Positions 7,770 through 16,196 of a stretch of DNA of 64,000 nucleotides are shown piece after piece. Source of the stretch: Brachybacterium avium (GTDB taxonomy: Bacteria > Actinomycetota > Actinomycetes > Actinomycetales > Dermabacteraceae). Made by a program: the position numbers and the translations under genes. The stretch spans positions 3,067,205-3,131,204 of the forward strand of contig NZ_CP022316.1 of assembly GCF_002216795.1 (NCBI RefSeq). The letters are read 5' to 3'. Position 1 is the stretch's first letter. Every line of letters begins with the position of its first letter. The notes under the pieces were generated by a model. It made no database searches. It was not told the origin of the DNA and saw only the letters and a list, made by a program, of their open reading frames with translations.

Positions 7770-10319
7770 TCAGCGGACGTCCGCGGCGCGGACCTTCTCC
7801 TGCCGGGCCACGGTGTCGCGGCCCTCGATGATGATCCGGCGCAGACCGAAGGGGGCCTCCTCGGCCTCCGCCAGCCAGGCATCGGCGGCGTCGAGCACGC
7901 CCTGCTCGCCGTAGGAGTGCGGGAAGTATCCGCCGACGAGACGGGTCGCGATCTCGTTCGAGCGCTCCGCCCACACCGCCCGGACCATGTCGAAGTAGCG
8001 CTGACGGTAGGGGACCAGCAGCGATTCATCGGTGACCCGGCGGAAGCCCTGGATCACGGCGGTGATCGATTCGTTGGCCAGGGTGTCCTTCTCGACCGTG
8101 CGGCGCCAGGCCTTGGCCTTGGCGGCCTCGGTCGGCAGTGCGGCCCGGGCGGTCAGGGCGTGCTTCCGGCCCGACTGGGTGTCGTCCGAGGCGAGCTGCT
8201 CGTCGATCCCGGCGGCGTCGATCCCGCCCAGCACCGCGAGCGAGATCACCAGCTTCCAGCGCAGGTCGGTGTCGATCTCGCGGCCCGGCAGGGTGACCGT
8301 GCCGCCCAGCAGGCCCTCGAGGGTGTGACGGTGCCCCTCGGAGCGGGCGAGTCGCGCGAAGGACTCCATGAACTGCAGCTGCGCGTCGGAGCCGGCCGCA
8401 GCCGCCTCGGCGAGCTCCCAGACCGCGGTGGCCGCGGACTCGGTGCGCCGCTCCCGCTGGTCGACCGCGGCATAGGGGCCGGCGACCGTCTCCAGCTGCT
8501 GCAGCAGGGTGCGCACCACAGAGGAGGAGTCCTCCCCGGTGAGGTGGGCCAGCACCAGCTGCTGGTAGCGGCGGCTGGGCAGCTCGCCGTCGCGGACCAT
8601 GTCCCAGGCGGCGGACCACAGCAGGGTGCGGGCCAGGGAGTCGTCGAGGTCGCGCAGGTGCTCCATCGCGACCGCCAGAGACCCCTCATCCAGGCGGACC
8701 TTCGCGTAGGTGAGGTCGCCATCGTTGACCAGCCACAGATCCGCGTGCTTCCCGGTCAGCTCCGGGACCTCAGTGAGCTCCCCGTCGACGTCCAGCTCGA
8801 CGCTCTCGGTGCGGACCAGGGCGCCGTCGTGCAGCGAGAAGCCACCCACCTGCAGGCGGTGCGGGCGCAGGGTCTGGTGCTCCTCGGGAGCGTGCTGGGC
8901 GATCGCGAACCGGGTCACGGCCCCCTCGTCGTCGCGCTCGATCACCGGGCGCAGAGTGTTCACCCCGGCCCGCTGCAGCCAGAGCCCGGCCCAGCTGGAG
9001 AGGTCGCGGCCGCTGGTGGCCTCGAGCTCGACCAGCAGATCGGAGAGCTCGGTGTTGCCCCAGGCATGCTTCGCGAAATAGGCCCGGACCCCGGCGAAGA
9101 ACTCCTCCCGCCCCACGTAGGCGACCAGCTGACGCAGCACCGAGGCGCCCTTGGCATAGGTGATCCCGTCGAAGTTGGTCTCCACCGCCTCGAAGTCGAC
9201 CATGTCGGCGACGATCGGGTGGGTCGAGGGCAGCTGGTCCTGCTGGTAGGCCCAACCCTTCTCCGAGAGCGCGAAGGTGGTCCAGGAATCGCTCCAGCGG
9301 GTGACCTCGGCGCTGGCCAGCGTCGAGGCGTACTCGGCGAAGGACTCGTTCAGCCACAGATCGTCCCACCAGCGCATGGTCACCAGATCGCCGAACCACA
9401 TGTGAGCCAGCTCGTGGAGGATCGTGAGGTCGCGGCGCTCGCGCACCGCATCGGAGACCTCGGAGCGGAACACATAGGCCTCGACATAGGTGATCGCACC
9501 GGGGTTCTCCATCGCGCCCATGTTGTACTCCGGCACGAACACCTGGTCGTACTTGCGGAACGGGAAGTCCCGGTCGAAGGCCTCCTCGTAGAAGTCGATG
9601 CCGGCCCGGGTCACGTCGATGACGTCCTGCGCATCCACGTGCTCAGCGAGCGAGGCGCGGGCGAAGACCCCCATCGGGATCGTGCGCCCGTCACGGGTGA
9701 CGATCTCTCCGGTGCCGCCCTGATAGTTCCCGGCGATCAGTGCGACCAGGTAGGTGGAGATCCGCTCGGTGGGGACGAAAGCCCAGGTGGCGACCCCCTC
9801 CCCGGCAGGGCTGGGTTCCGGGGTGGGAGCGTTGGAGATGACGCGCCAGTGCGCCGGGGCCGTGACGGTCAGGGCGAAGGTGGCCTTCAGATCGGGCTGC
9901 TCGAAGCAGGCGAACATGCGCCGGGCGTCGGAGACCTCGAACTGGGAGTACAGGTAGACCTCGTCGTCGACCGGATCTACGAAGCGGTGCAGGCCCTCGC
10001 CGGTGTTCATGTACCGGCCCGTGGCCAGGATCCGCACGGTATTCTCGCCCTCGGCGAGGGCGGGCAGCTGCACCCGGGCGCCGTCGAAGCGGGAAGCGGG
10101 TTCGGACAGCAGCTCTCCGTTGAGCTCGATCTCCTGGACGGACTGCGCGATGAGGTCGACAAAAGTGGGTCGGGCGGCGGTGGAGGTGAAGCGGAGGGTG
10201 GTCTCGGTGAGGAACGTCCGCTCATCGGTGGTGAGGTCCAGGCGGATGTCGTAGGAGTCGGTGCTGAGGAACGAGGCGCGGCTGCGGGCCTCGTCGCGAG
10301 TGAGGTTCTCGGATGACAT
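7770..10319 (-). CDS. pepN: Aminopeptidase N, M1 family
   Basis: A full-length (about 850 residues) zinc aminopeptidase that removes N-terminal residues from peptides. Order of motifs: N-terminal beta domain, the exopeptidase signature GAMEN near residue 270, the zinc site HELAH near 305 with the second zinc ligand Glu in LNESFAEY about 19 residues on, and a C-terminal ERAP1-like helical domain. Two ATGs nine bases apart are possible (10328 and 10319); GGAG lies just before the downstream one, which I chose. No signal peptide, so it is cytoplasmic. It is preceded by a DUF402 gene on the same strand. Confidence 0.95.
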   Translation of the reverse strand: MSSENLTRDEARSRASFLSTDSYDIRLDLTTDERTFLTETTLRFTSTAARPTFVDLIAQSVQEIELNGELLSEPASRFDGARVQLPALAEGENTVRILATGRYMNTGEGLHRFVDPVDDEVYLYSQFEVSDARRMFACFEQPDLKATFALTVTAPAHWRVISNAPTPEPSPAGEGVATWAFVPTERISTYLVALIAGNYQGGTGEIVTRDGRTIPMGVFARASLAEHVDAQDVIDVTRAGIDFYEEAFDRDFPFRKYDQVFVPEYNMGAMENPGAITYVEAYVFRSEVSDAVRERRDLTILHELAHMWFGDLVTMRWWDDLWLNESFAEYASTLASAEVTRWSDSWTTFALSEKGWAYQQDQLPSTHPIVADMVDFEAVETNFDGITYAKGASVLRQLVAYVGREEFFAGVRAYFAKHAWGNTELSDLLVELEATSGRDLSSWAGLWLQRAGVNTLRPVIERDDEGAVTRFAIAQHAPEEHQTLRPHRLQVGGFSLHDGALVRTESVELDVDGELTEVPELTGKHADLWLVNDGDLTYAKVRLDEGSLAVAMEHLRDLDDSLARTLLWSAAWDMVRDGELPSRRYQQLVLAHLTGEDSSSVVRTLLQQLETVAGPYAAVDQRERRTESAATAVWELAEAAAAGSDAQLQFMESFARLARSEGHRHTLEGLLGGTVTLPGREIDTDLRWKLVISLAVLGGIDAAGIDEQLASDDTQSGRKHALTARAALPTEAAKAKAWRRTVEKDTLANESITAVIQGFRRVTDESLLVPYRQRYFDMVRAVWAERSNEIATRLVGGYFPHSYGEQGVLDAADAWLAEAEEAPFGLRRIIIEGRDTVARQEKVRAADVR

Positions 10320-10388
10320 GGGCTCCATCCTGCCACCCGATGGTGGTCCGGAAGTCCCTGCGCGCCCGGCGGGCCCTGCGGTATCGGC

Positions 10389-11041
10389 TCAGCGCCTGGT
10401 GAGGTCGAGGTCCCAGGTGTAGTGCGAGGGGAGCGGGGCAGCGGCCAGGAGGGGTCCGGGAAGAAGTACTCGTATCCGGCGGAGAAGGGGTATCGCCAGT
10501 CGGCGATGTGCTGCTCTGCCTGTCGGCCTGCGGCCCGGATACCGTCGATCTCCTCGGCGGAGAAGTAGCCGGTGCGCTCGGCGCCCTCGAGCTCGTCCTC
10601 GTCCTTGTAGTGCCAGTCGCGGCGCGGCAGCACCACCAGGTCCAGGACGAGGTCGCGGGTGGCCACGCCCTCCTCAGTGCGCTCGTAGGGAGTTTCGAGG
10701 TTCACGTAGTAGCAGCCCAGCGAGCCGTCGTCCTTGAAGAACAGCCAGATCGAGTAGGGGGTGTCCGGCAGGCCGATCATCAGGATGCCGTTGCCGGTCC
10801 AGAGCTGTTTGGACTGCACCCGCGGTGCGGTGAACATGCCCTCGTCACCGGCACGGCGCAGGGCTGCCCCGGTCTCCAGGACGGGCAGCAGCACTTCGGT
10901 GCCGGGCGCGATCCAGACCGCCACTCCGCGGTCGTCGTCCAGCACGACGGTGCCGGGGCGGACGGTGCGGGTGGGGTGCTGAGGGGTGTAGTAGGTCCAG
11001 GTCACCTGGTCGCCGGGCGACCAGCGTGGGGTGGAAGACAT
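10389..11041 (-). CDS. DUF402 domain protein with a one-base frameshift near its end
   Basis: The N-terminal ~190 residues match the DUF402 fold (GDQVTWTYYTP, SIWLFFKDDGSLGCYYVNLETPYER, LDLVVLPRRDWHYKDEDELE, PFSAGYEYFFPDPSWPLP). DUF402 proteins include nucleotide phosphatases such as Ntdp; the function here is unproven. After PDPSWPLP the frame continues without a stop deep into pepN. Adding one G to the run at 10434-10437 restores ...PPLPSHYTWDLDLTRR and a stop at 10389; the length between start and this stop is one base short of a multiple of three. I therefore give the repaired extent (217 residues). Confidence 0.75.
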
Positions 11042-11214
11042 GGTGGTGGTCCCGGCCGGGTCGGCCTCCACGGACGCCCCGTACCGTCCGGCCACCGGGC
11101 CGGGGCTGCTCTGCCCGTGAGGGGGTAGGCGTATGGGACGACCATACCGCCCGCCCCCGTGCCGTGCAGGAGACGCGCCGGTGCGCGGCCGCCGCGGCCG
11201 AGGCCGGGGACGGG

Positions 11215-12315
11215 TCAGGAGATGGAGGCTCCGCGCAGCTGCGCCGCCAGCGGGCAGTCCATGGGATCGGCATGTCCCAGGCCCACCCGGTTGAGGTACT
11301 TGATGATGATCCCGTAGGAGGTCAGCAGGTTCGTCTCGGTGTAGATGATCCCGCGCTCGGTGCAGAACTGCTTGACGATCGGCTTCGCCCTGCGCAGGTT
11401 CGCCGAGGGCATGCGGGGGAACAGATGGTGCTCGATCTGCAGGTCCAGCCCGCCCATCGCCCAGTTCATCAGCAGACCGCCCTTGATGTTGCGGCTGGTG
11501 AGGACCTGCCGGCGCAGGAAGTCGACCTGGAGGCCCTTCGGGATCAGCGGCATGCCCTTGTGGTTCGGGGCGAAGGACGAGCCCATGTAGACCCCGAAGA
11601 CGGCCATCTGCACGCCGAGGAACGCCAGGCCCATGCCCAGCCCCAGGGTCGCCAGCACGATCGCGGGGAACCCGATCACGCGCACCAGCACGAGCGCCAG
11701 CTCGACCCGGCGGTGCTTGGCCTTCTTGTTCTTGACCAGCGCCGTGATCCCCTCGTAGTGCAGCACGAAGCCGAACAGGGTGAGGATAGGGAAGAACGCC
11801 CAGCCCTGTCGCTTCGCGAACCAGGCCATGAAGCCGGTGCGCTCGCTCATGTCCTCGGGATCGAACACCAGCGTGCCGGCGGCGATGTCGCCGTCGCGGC
11901 CGATGGTGTTGGGGTTCGCGTGGTGCTTGTTGTGCTTGCGGTTCCACCAGGCGATGGCCAGTCCCACCACGAGGTTGCCGATGATGCGGGAGAACCAGGC
12001 GTTGTGCCGGCCGGAGGAGAAGATCTGCTGATGCGCGGCGTCGTGGCCGAGGAACGCGGCCTGCGTGAACAGGATCCCGAACAGTGCCGCGACGGCGAGC
12101 TGCCACCAGGTGCTGCCCAGGGTCAGCAGCAGCACGAAAGCGCCGACGAGGGCGAGCGTGAGCAGTGCCGTGCGCACCATGTAGGAGCGGACATTGCGCC
12201 CCATCAGCCCGGCCTCCTTCACCCGTTCGGCGAGCTCGAAGTAGTCCCGGGTCTGGGCGTCGGCCCGGGGCCTTCGGGCGGCGGGCGCGGGACGCGGTGA
12301 GGCAGTGGTGGTCAT
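11215..12315 (-). CDS. Membrane fatty-acid desaturase
   Basis: A 366-residue integral-membrane di-iron desaturase. All three histidine boxes are present: HDAAHQ (about residue 97), HNKHHANPN (about 134) and QIEHHLFP (about 303), with hydrophobic pairs before and between them. It inserts double bonds into acyl chains of membrane lipids; the position cannot be read from sequence, though the QxxHH third box is shared by acyl-lipid/front-end types. The ATG at 12315 has TAGCGT 7 nt upstream (leaderless pattern). It lies 63 nt after the stop of a DesK-like kinase on the same strand, which suggests the desaturase is the target of that system, as in Bacillus DesKR. Confidence 0.88.
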   Translation of the reverse strand: MTTTASPRPAPAARRPRADAQTRDYFELAERVKEAGLMGRNVRSYMVRTALLTLALVGAFVLLLTLGSTWWQLAVAALFGILFTQAAFLGHDAAHQQIFSSGRHNAWFSRIIGNLVVGLAIAWWNRKHNKHHANPNTIGRDGDIAAGTLVFDPEDMSERTGFMAWFAKRQGWAFFPILTLFGFVLHYEGITALVKNKKAKHRRVELALVLVRVIGFPAIVLATLGLGMGLAFLGVQMAVFGVYMGSSFAPNHKGMPLIPKGLQVDFLRRQVLTSRNIKGGLLMNWAMGGLDLQIEHHLFPRMPSANLRRAKPIVKQFCTERGIIYTETNLLTSYGIIIKYLNRVGLGHADPMDCPLAAQLRGASIS

Positions 12316-12378
12316 GCCGTTGACGCTAGAGCGCCGGGCGATGCCGGCGCGTCCCCCGCGGGAGCGAACCTGCACCCC

Positions 12379-14193
12379 CTACCGGGGTAGGGGGTCGGCG
12401 AGCGGGATCCGGGCGGTGACGGCGAAACCGCCGTCAGTCCTCGCCGCCGCCTCCACCGTGCCGCCGAGCGCCCGGACCCTCTCCCGGGTCCCGGACAGCC
12501 CCAGCCCCGAGCCCGGGATCGTCTCCTGCGGATCCTCGGGGCGCTCGTTGACCACCTCGACCAGGAGGGCACCGCCGGAGGGTGTCACCCGCACCCGGAT
12601 CGCTGCACCGCGGGCATGGCGCAGTGCATTGCTCAGCCCCTCCTGGACGACCCGGTACGCGGTCAGGCCCACGGTGGGCGTCACCTCCGGCGGCGAGATC
12701 TCGGCGGTGATGGTCGCGCCTGAGGCCCGGGTGGAGCGGAGCAGCTCCGTGAGGTCCTCGAGCCCCGGCATCGGCACCTCGTCGAGGATCTCGTCGGTGC
12801 GCAGGATCGCCAGCAGCGAGCGCATCTCGCCGAGGGCCTGTCGGGAGGAGGCGGCGATGTCCTCGAACTCCCGCTCGGTGTCCGGATCCAGGCCGGGCAG
12901 CCGGAACTTCGCAGTGCCGGCCTGCACCGTGATCACGGACATGGAGTGGGCGACGACGTCGTGCAGCTCGCGGGCGATGCGGCTGCGCTCCTCGAGCTCG
13001 TAGCGGCGTCGCACCTCCTCGGCGCTCAGGGTCTGCGCCCGTTCGATCTGCCCGCTGACCAGCACCCACTGCCGAACCGTGATGCCCAGCAGCACCACCC
13101 CGCCGCTGACCGCCAGCAGCACCACCCCGTTGGTCATCACCTCTCGCAGGGTGCCCCCCGGCGCGGTCGAGGCGTCGGTCAGCAGCAGGGTGACCAGGGT
13201 CAGGACGGCCCCCGCGGACCAGGTGGAGACGGACCAGTACCAGCGATGCAGCACCGCCAGCACGAGCAGGGTCAGGCAATGGGTCAGCAGCGAGGTCACC
13301 GGCCAGGGCCAGGGTGCAGCGGCCTGGGCCGGAGCGGTCACCAGCATCATGGCAGCGATCGCCACCACCGACAGTGACAGCCCGGCCCAGGGCCAGCGCA
13401 CCGCGAGCAGGGCGGAGACCGCAGCCGCGACCGTCACCAGCATCGCCGGCGCCGGATGCACCTCGTAGACGGTGGTGGTGACCGGCCACGCCACGACCGC
13501 CAGCACGAACGCGAGGAAAGCGATCGTCATCCGGGTCCAGGCGCTCTCCCGCAGGCGGGCATCGGCCTCTGCCGAGCGCGGCGGCGGGATCGCCCCCCGC
13601 AGGCTCGAACCGGGCACCGCGCCGCCGAGCAGAGGTGCCGTGACCACGAGGTCCAGCAGCGCCAAGGCATGCACCATCGCCGGGAAGGAGAGCGTGAGCA
13701 CCAGGCCGACGACCATGACCAGTGCCCACTGGCCGGGCAGGACGTCGTTCCGCTCCGGCAGCAGGGATCCCCACGCCCACCAGGTCAGCCCGCCCACGGC
13801 ACCGGTGATCCAGGCGATCGTGGTCCCGGCGGTGAGCGCCCGGACCGGGAGTGCGATCACCGCCTCGAAGGCCAGGTCGAGCCAGCGACGGGAATCGGTG
13901 ATCAGGCGCAGCATGCCGATAGCGCCCGGACCGCGGCGCCGGTACGTCGCAGGGGTGACCTCGATGCCCCAGCGGCGCAGCCGTGCCCGATCCAGTCGGG
14001 CCCAGGCGGAGGCGAGCGTCAGCACCGCCGGGATCAGGAGCACTCCCACCCAGACGATCGAGAGCGCTGCCGAGATCGCGATCAGCGGCAGCAGCGTCAG
14101 GGCAGCGAACAGGGTCAGCGGCAGTCCGGGGATGACCAGGGCCAGGTCATGCCGGAGTCGACGCAGCGCATGGCGATCAGGGATGAGGAACAT
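12379..14193 (-). CDS. DesK/NarX-type sensor histidine kinase
   Basis: The 604-residue protein has a long membrane-embedded N-terminal half with about nine hydrophobic segments (residues ~20-370), a short linker, the HisKA_3 dimerisation helix with the phosphorylated His in SRIARELHDVVAHS (about residue 411), and a C-terminal HATPase domain (N box NALRHA, G box GSGLGLSG). This layout is the HPK7 family that pairs with LuxR-type regulators. A GGAGGG Shine-Dalgarno supports the ATG at 14193. The partner regulator starts 38 bp away on the other strand, and a desaturase follows, so membrane fluidity or lipid state is a plausible signal (inference). Confidence 0.88.
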   Translation of the reverse strand: MFLIPDRHALRRLRHDLALVIPGLPLTLFAALTLLPLIAISAALSIVWVGVLLIPAVLTLASAWARLDRARLRRWGIEVTPATYRRRGPGAIGMLRLITDSRRWLDLAFEAVIALPVRALTAGTTIAWITGAVGGLTWWAWGSLLPERNDVLPGQWALVMVVGLVLTLSFPAMVHALALLDLVVTAPLLGGAVPGSSLRGAIPPPRSAEADARLRESAWTRMTIAFLAFVLAVVAWPVTTTVYEVHPAPAMLVTVAAAVSALLAVRWPWAGLSLSVVAIAAMMLVTAPAQAAAPWPWPVTSLLTHCLTLLVLAVLHRWYWSVSTWSAGAVLTLVTLLLTDASTAPGGTLREVMTNGVVLLAVSGGVVLLGITVRQWVLVSGQIERAQTLSAEEVRRRYELEERSRIARELHDVVAHSMSVITVQAGTAKFRLPGLDPDTEREFEDIAASSRQALGEMRSLLAILRTDEILDEVPMPGLEDLTELLRSTRASGATITAEISPPEVTPTVGLTAYRVVQEGLSNALRHARGAAIRVRVTPSGGALLVEVVNERPEDPQETIPGSGLGLSGTRERVRALGGTVEAAARTDGGFAVTARIPLADPLPR

Positions 14194-14231
14194 CCACGCT
14201 CCCTCCAGGTGGGCGAGGATACGGTGTCGCC

Positions 14232-14912
14232 ATGGGCCAGCCAGCGCGAGACGACATCCGGGTGCTGATCGTCGATGACCAGTCGATGATCCGCGGCGGC
14301 TTCGAGGCGCTGCTGAACGCGCAGGACGGGATCGAGGTGGTGGGCACCGCATCCGACGGGGCGGGCATCGCCGAGGTGGTCGAGGAGCTGCGGCCCGACG
14401 TGGTGCTGATGGATATCCGGATGCCGCAGGTCGGCGGGCTCGAGGCTACTCGGACGCTGCTCGAGCTGCCCGGGACGCCACCGAGGATCATCATGCTGAC
14501 CACCTTCGATGCCGATGAGTACGTCTTCGCAGCCCTGCGGGCCGGGGCCAGCGGGTTCCTGCTCAAGGATTCCACACCCCAGGAGCTGGTCCAGGCGGTG
14601 CGGGTGGTGGCCGAGGGGGAGTCGCTGCTCGCCCCGCGGGTGACGCGTGCGCTGATCGCCGACTTCGTGGCCCGTCCCGAACGCTCCCAGGGCGCGGAGG
14701 CGAGCCTGTCCGTGCTCACCGAGAGGGAGCTGGACGTGCTGCGGCTGGTCGCCCGGGGACTGGCCAATCGCGAGATCGCCGAGTCGCTGGTGATGGCGGA
14801 GCAGACCGTCAAGACGCATGTCTCGCGCATCCTCGGCAAGCTGATGCTGCGCGACCGCACCCAGCTGGTGGTCGCCGCGTATGAGTCCGGGCTGGTGCGG
14901 CCCGGGGAGTGA
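14232..14912 (+). CDS. LuxR/NarL-family response regulator
   Basis: A 226-residue two-domain regulator: receiver domain with the acidic pair DD at residues 15-16, phospho-acceptor Asp61 in VVLMDIRMP and Lys in FLLKDSTP, then a LuxR-type helix-turn-helix (LTERELDVLRLVARGLANREIAESLVMAEQTVKTHV). It is divergent from the DesK-like kinase, its likely partner. TACGGT ends 6 nt before the ATG, suggesting a leaderless message. Its stop forms one arm of a palindrome shared with the convergent Ser/Thr kinase gene. Confidence 0.9.
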   Translation: MGQPARDDIRVLIVDDQSMIRGGFEALLNAQDGIEVVGTASDGAGIAEVVEELRPDVVLMDIRMPQVGGLEATRTLLELPGTPPRIIMLTTFDADEYVFAALRAGASGFLLKDSTPQELVQAVRVVAEGESLLAPRVTRALIADFVARPERSQGAEASLSVLTERELDVLRLVARGLANREIAESLVMAEQTVKTHVSRILGKLMLRDRTQLVVAAYESGLVRPGE

Positions 14913-14931
14913 GCCCGCGATCGCGGGCTCA
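14910..14931. terminator. Perfect 22-bp palindrome containing the stop codons of two convergent genes
   Basis: The left arm TGAGCCCGCGA is mirrored exactly by the right arm. The outer TGA is the stop of the response regulator and the outer TCA is the stop (TGA on the minus strand) of the Ser/Thr kinase. In RNA it folds into a GC hairpin read in both directions, so it is probably a bidirectional terminator or 3'-end stabiliser. There is no U tract. Confidence 0.65.
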
Positions 14932-16095
14932 GCCGAGCGCCGACCACACCAGCGCGGTGGCGCCGGCGAAGCACAGCACCGCGATCAGCAGCAGCACCAC
15001 CGCGGTCGCGGTCGCGCCGCCGCGGCGGGGCGCAGGGCCGGAGGGCGCTGCGGCAGTCGTCCGCGTCGGGTCATGGACGAAGCGCTCGGTCGTGCTGGCG
15101 GAGGGGGCCGGTGGGGGCGAGGTCGCGGACCTCGATCTGGCGACCAGCCGCTCATGCAGGCCGGGTGCCAGCCCTGCGAGGGTCTCGGGGCCGTCCAGAG
15201 GCACCTCCGGCAAGGCATCGGAAGCCTCGATCTGGTCGAGGATCTCGACGGGTCCGCCATCGGCGGTGCGCATCCAGGCCGCCGGCGGTGACGTGGGCAG
15301 CGGGATGCGGTCCCGGGCCTGTGCTGCGGTGGGGCGTGCCGCCGGATCGCCGAGGAGCATCCGCTGCAGCAGCTCCTCGAGCGGCCGAGCGGCCGGATCG
15401 GCGCTGTGGGCGAGGACCTCGCGCAGGCGGGCGGGGAGCTCGGCCGGCTCGAGCCGCTCCCGTGGCGGCAGCGGTGCCAGCGCCTCGAGCGCACAGGCTG
15501 CCGCCGCCCAGACGTCCTGGGCGGAGGACGTGCCCATGCCCTCGAGGATCTCCGGAGCCATGAAACCGGGTGTGCCGTGGGCGAAGCCGGTCTCCGTCAG
15601 CCGCACATCGGTCTCGTGCAGAGCGATGCCGAAATCAGCCAGCAGCAGGTGCGGACTGCCGTCACCGGTGGCCTCCAGGAGCAGATTCGCGGGTTTGAGG
15701 TCGCGATGGACCCAGTGCGACTCGTGCATCGCCGCGAGCGCGTCCAGCAGCTGGCGCAGCAGCTGGGCGACCAGCGACGGGGACAGCGCACCGTGCTCGG
15801 CGAGGACCCCGGCGAGCGTCCCGCCATGGACCAGGGTCATCACCAGCACGATCGTGTCGTCCTCCGCGACCCAGGTGTACGGAGGCAGCAGGTGCGGGTG
15901 CCGACCCAGCCCCTGGGCGGAGCCGACCGTCTGCTCGCGTACGAAGCGCAGCACGTCGGCGCCGTCGCGCTGGCGCATCACCTTGGCCGCGCAGACCGCT
16001 CCGTAACGGCGGTCGATCGCGCGCCACAGGGAGCCCGAGGCGCCCCGGGCGAGGGGGTGGAGCAGCTCGATACGGCCGGCGATCACATCGGACAT
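14929..16095 (-). CDS. Serine/threonine protein kinase, membrane anchored
   Basis: A Hanks-type kinase of 388 residues. Visible: glycine-rich start (LLHPLARGASGSLWRAID), the ATP Lys in CAAKVMRQ, catalytic loop HRDLKPANLLLEA, DFGIAL and the APE equivalent APEILEGMG. The C-terminus has a low-complexity linker and one transmembrane helix (TATAVVLLLIAVLCFAGATALV) ending at the stop, with no extracellular PASTA domains. Two ATGs 12 nt apart are possible (16107 or 16095) and neither has a clear ribosome site. It is divergent from a secreted, membrane-anchored protein of unknown role that could be its partner. Confidence 0.88.
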   Translation of the reverse strand: MSDVIAGRIELLHPLARGASGSLWRAIDRRYGAVCAAKVMRQRDGADVLRFVREQTVGSAQGLGRHPHLLPPYTWVAEDDTIVLVMTLVHGGTLAGVLAEHGALSPSLVAQLLRQLLDALAAMHESHWVHRDLKPANLLLEATGDGSPHLLLADFGIALHETDVRLTETGFAHGTPGFMAPEILEGMGTSSAQDVWAAAACALEALAPLPPRERLEPAELPARLREVLAHSADPAARPLEELLQRMLLGDPAARPTAAQARDRIPLPTSPPAAWMRTADGGPVEILDQIEASDALPEVPLDGPETLAGLAPGLHERLVARSRSATSPPPAPSASTTERFVHDPTRTTAAAPSGPAPRRGGATATAVVLLLIAVLCFAGATALVWSALG

Positions 16096-16196
16096 GGTGA
16101 CCGTCATGCTAGGGCACGGGTGCACTGCGGGAGCATCGGATCTGGCAGTCTGGGCGCTGAGCCGTCCCGACGTCGCCCTCGACCCCAGGAGTACGC

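Noticed and set aside
7707-10316. An 869-codon open frame on the plus strand opposite pepN
   Set aside because: It is the mirror of an intact aminopeptidase gene. Its codons follow the GC-skewed shadow pattern and the product is low-complexity.
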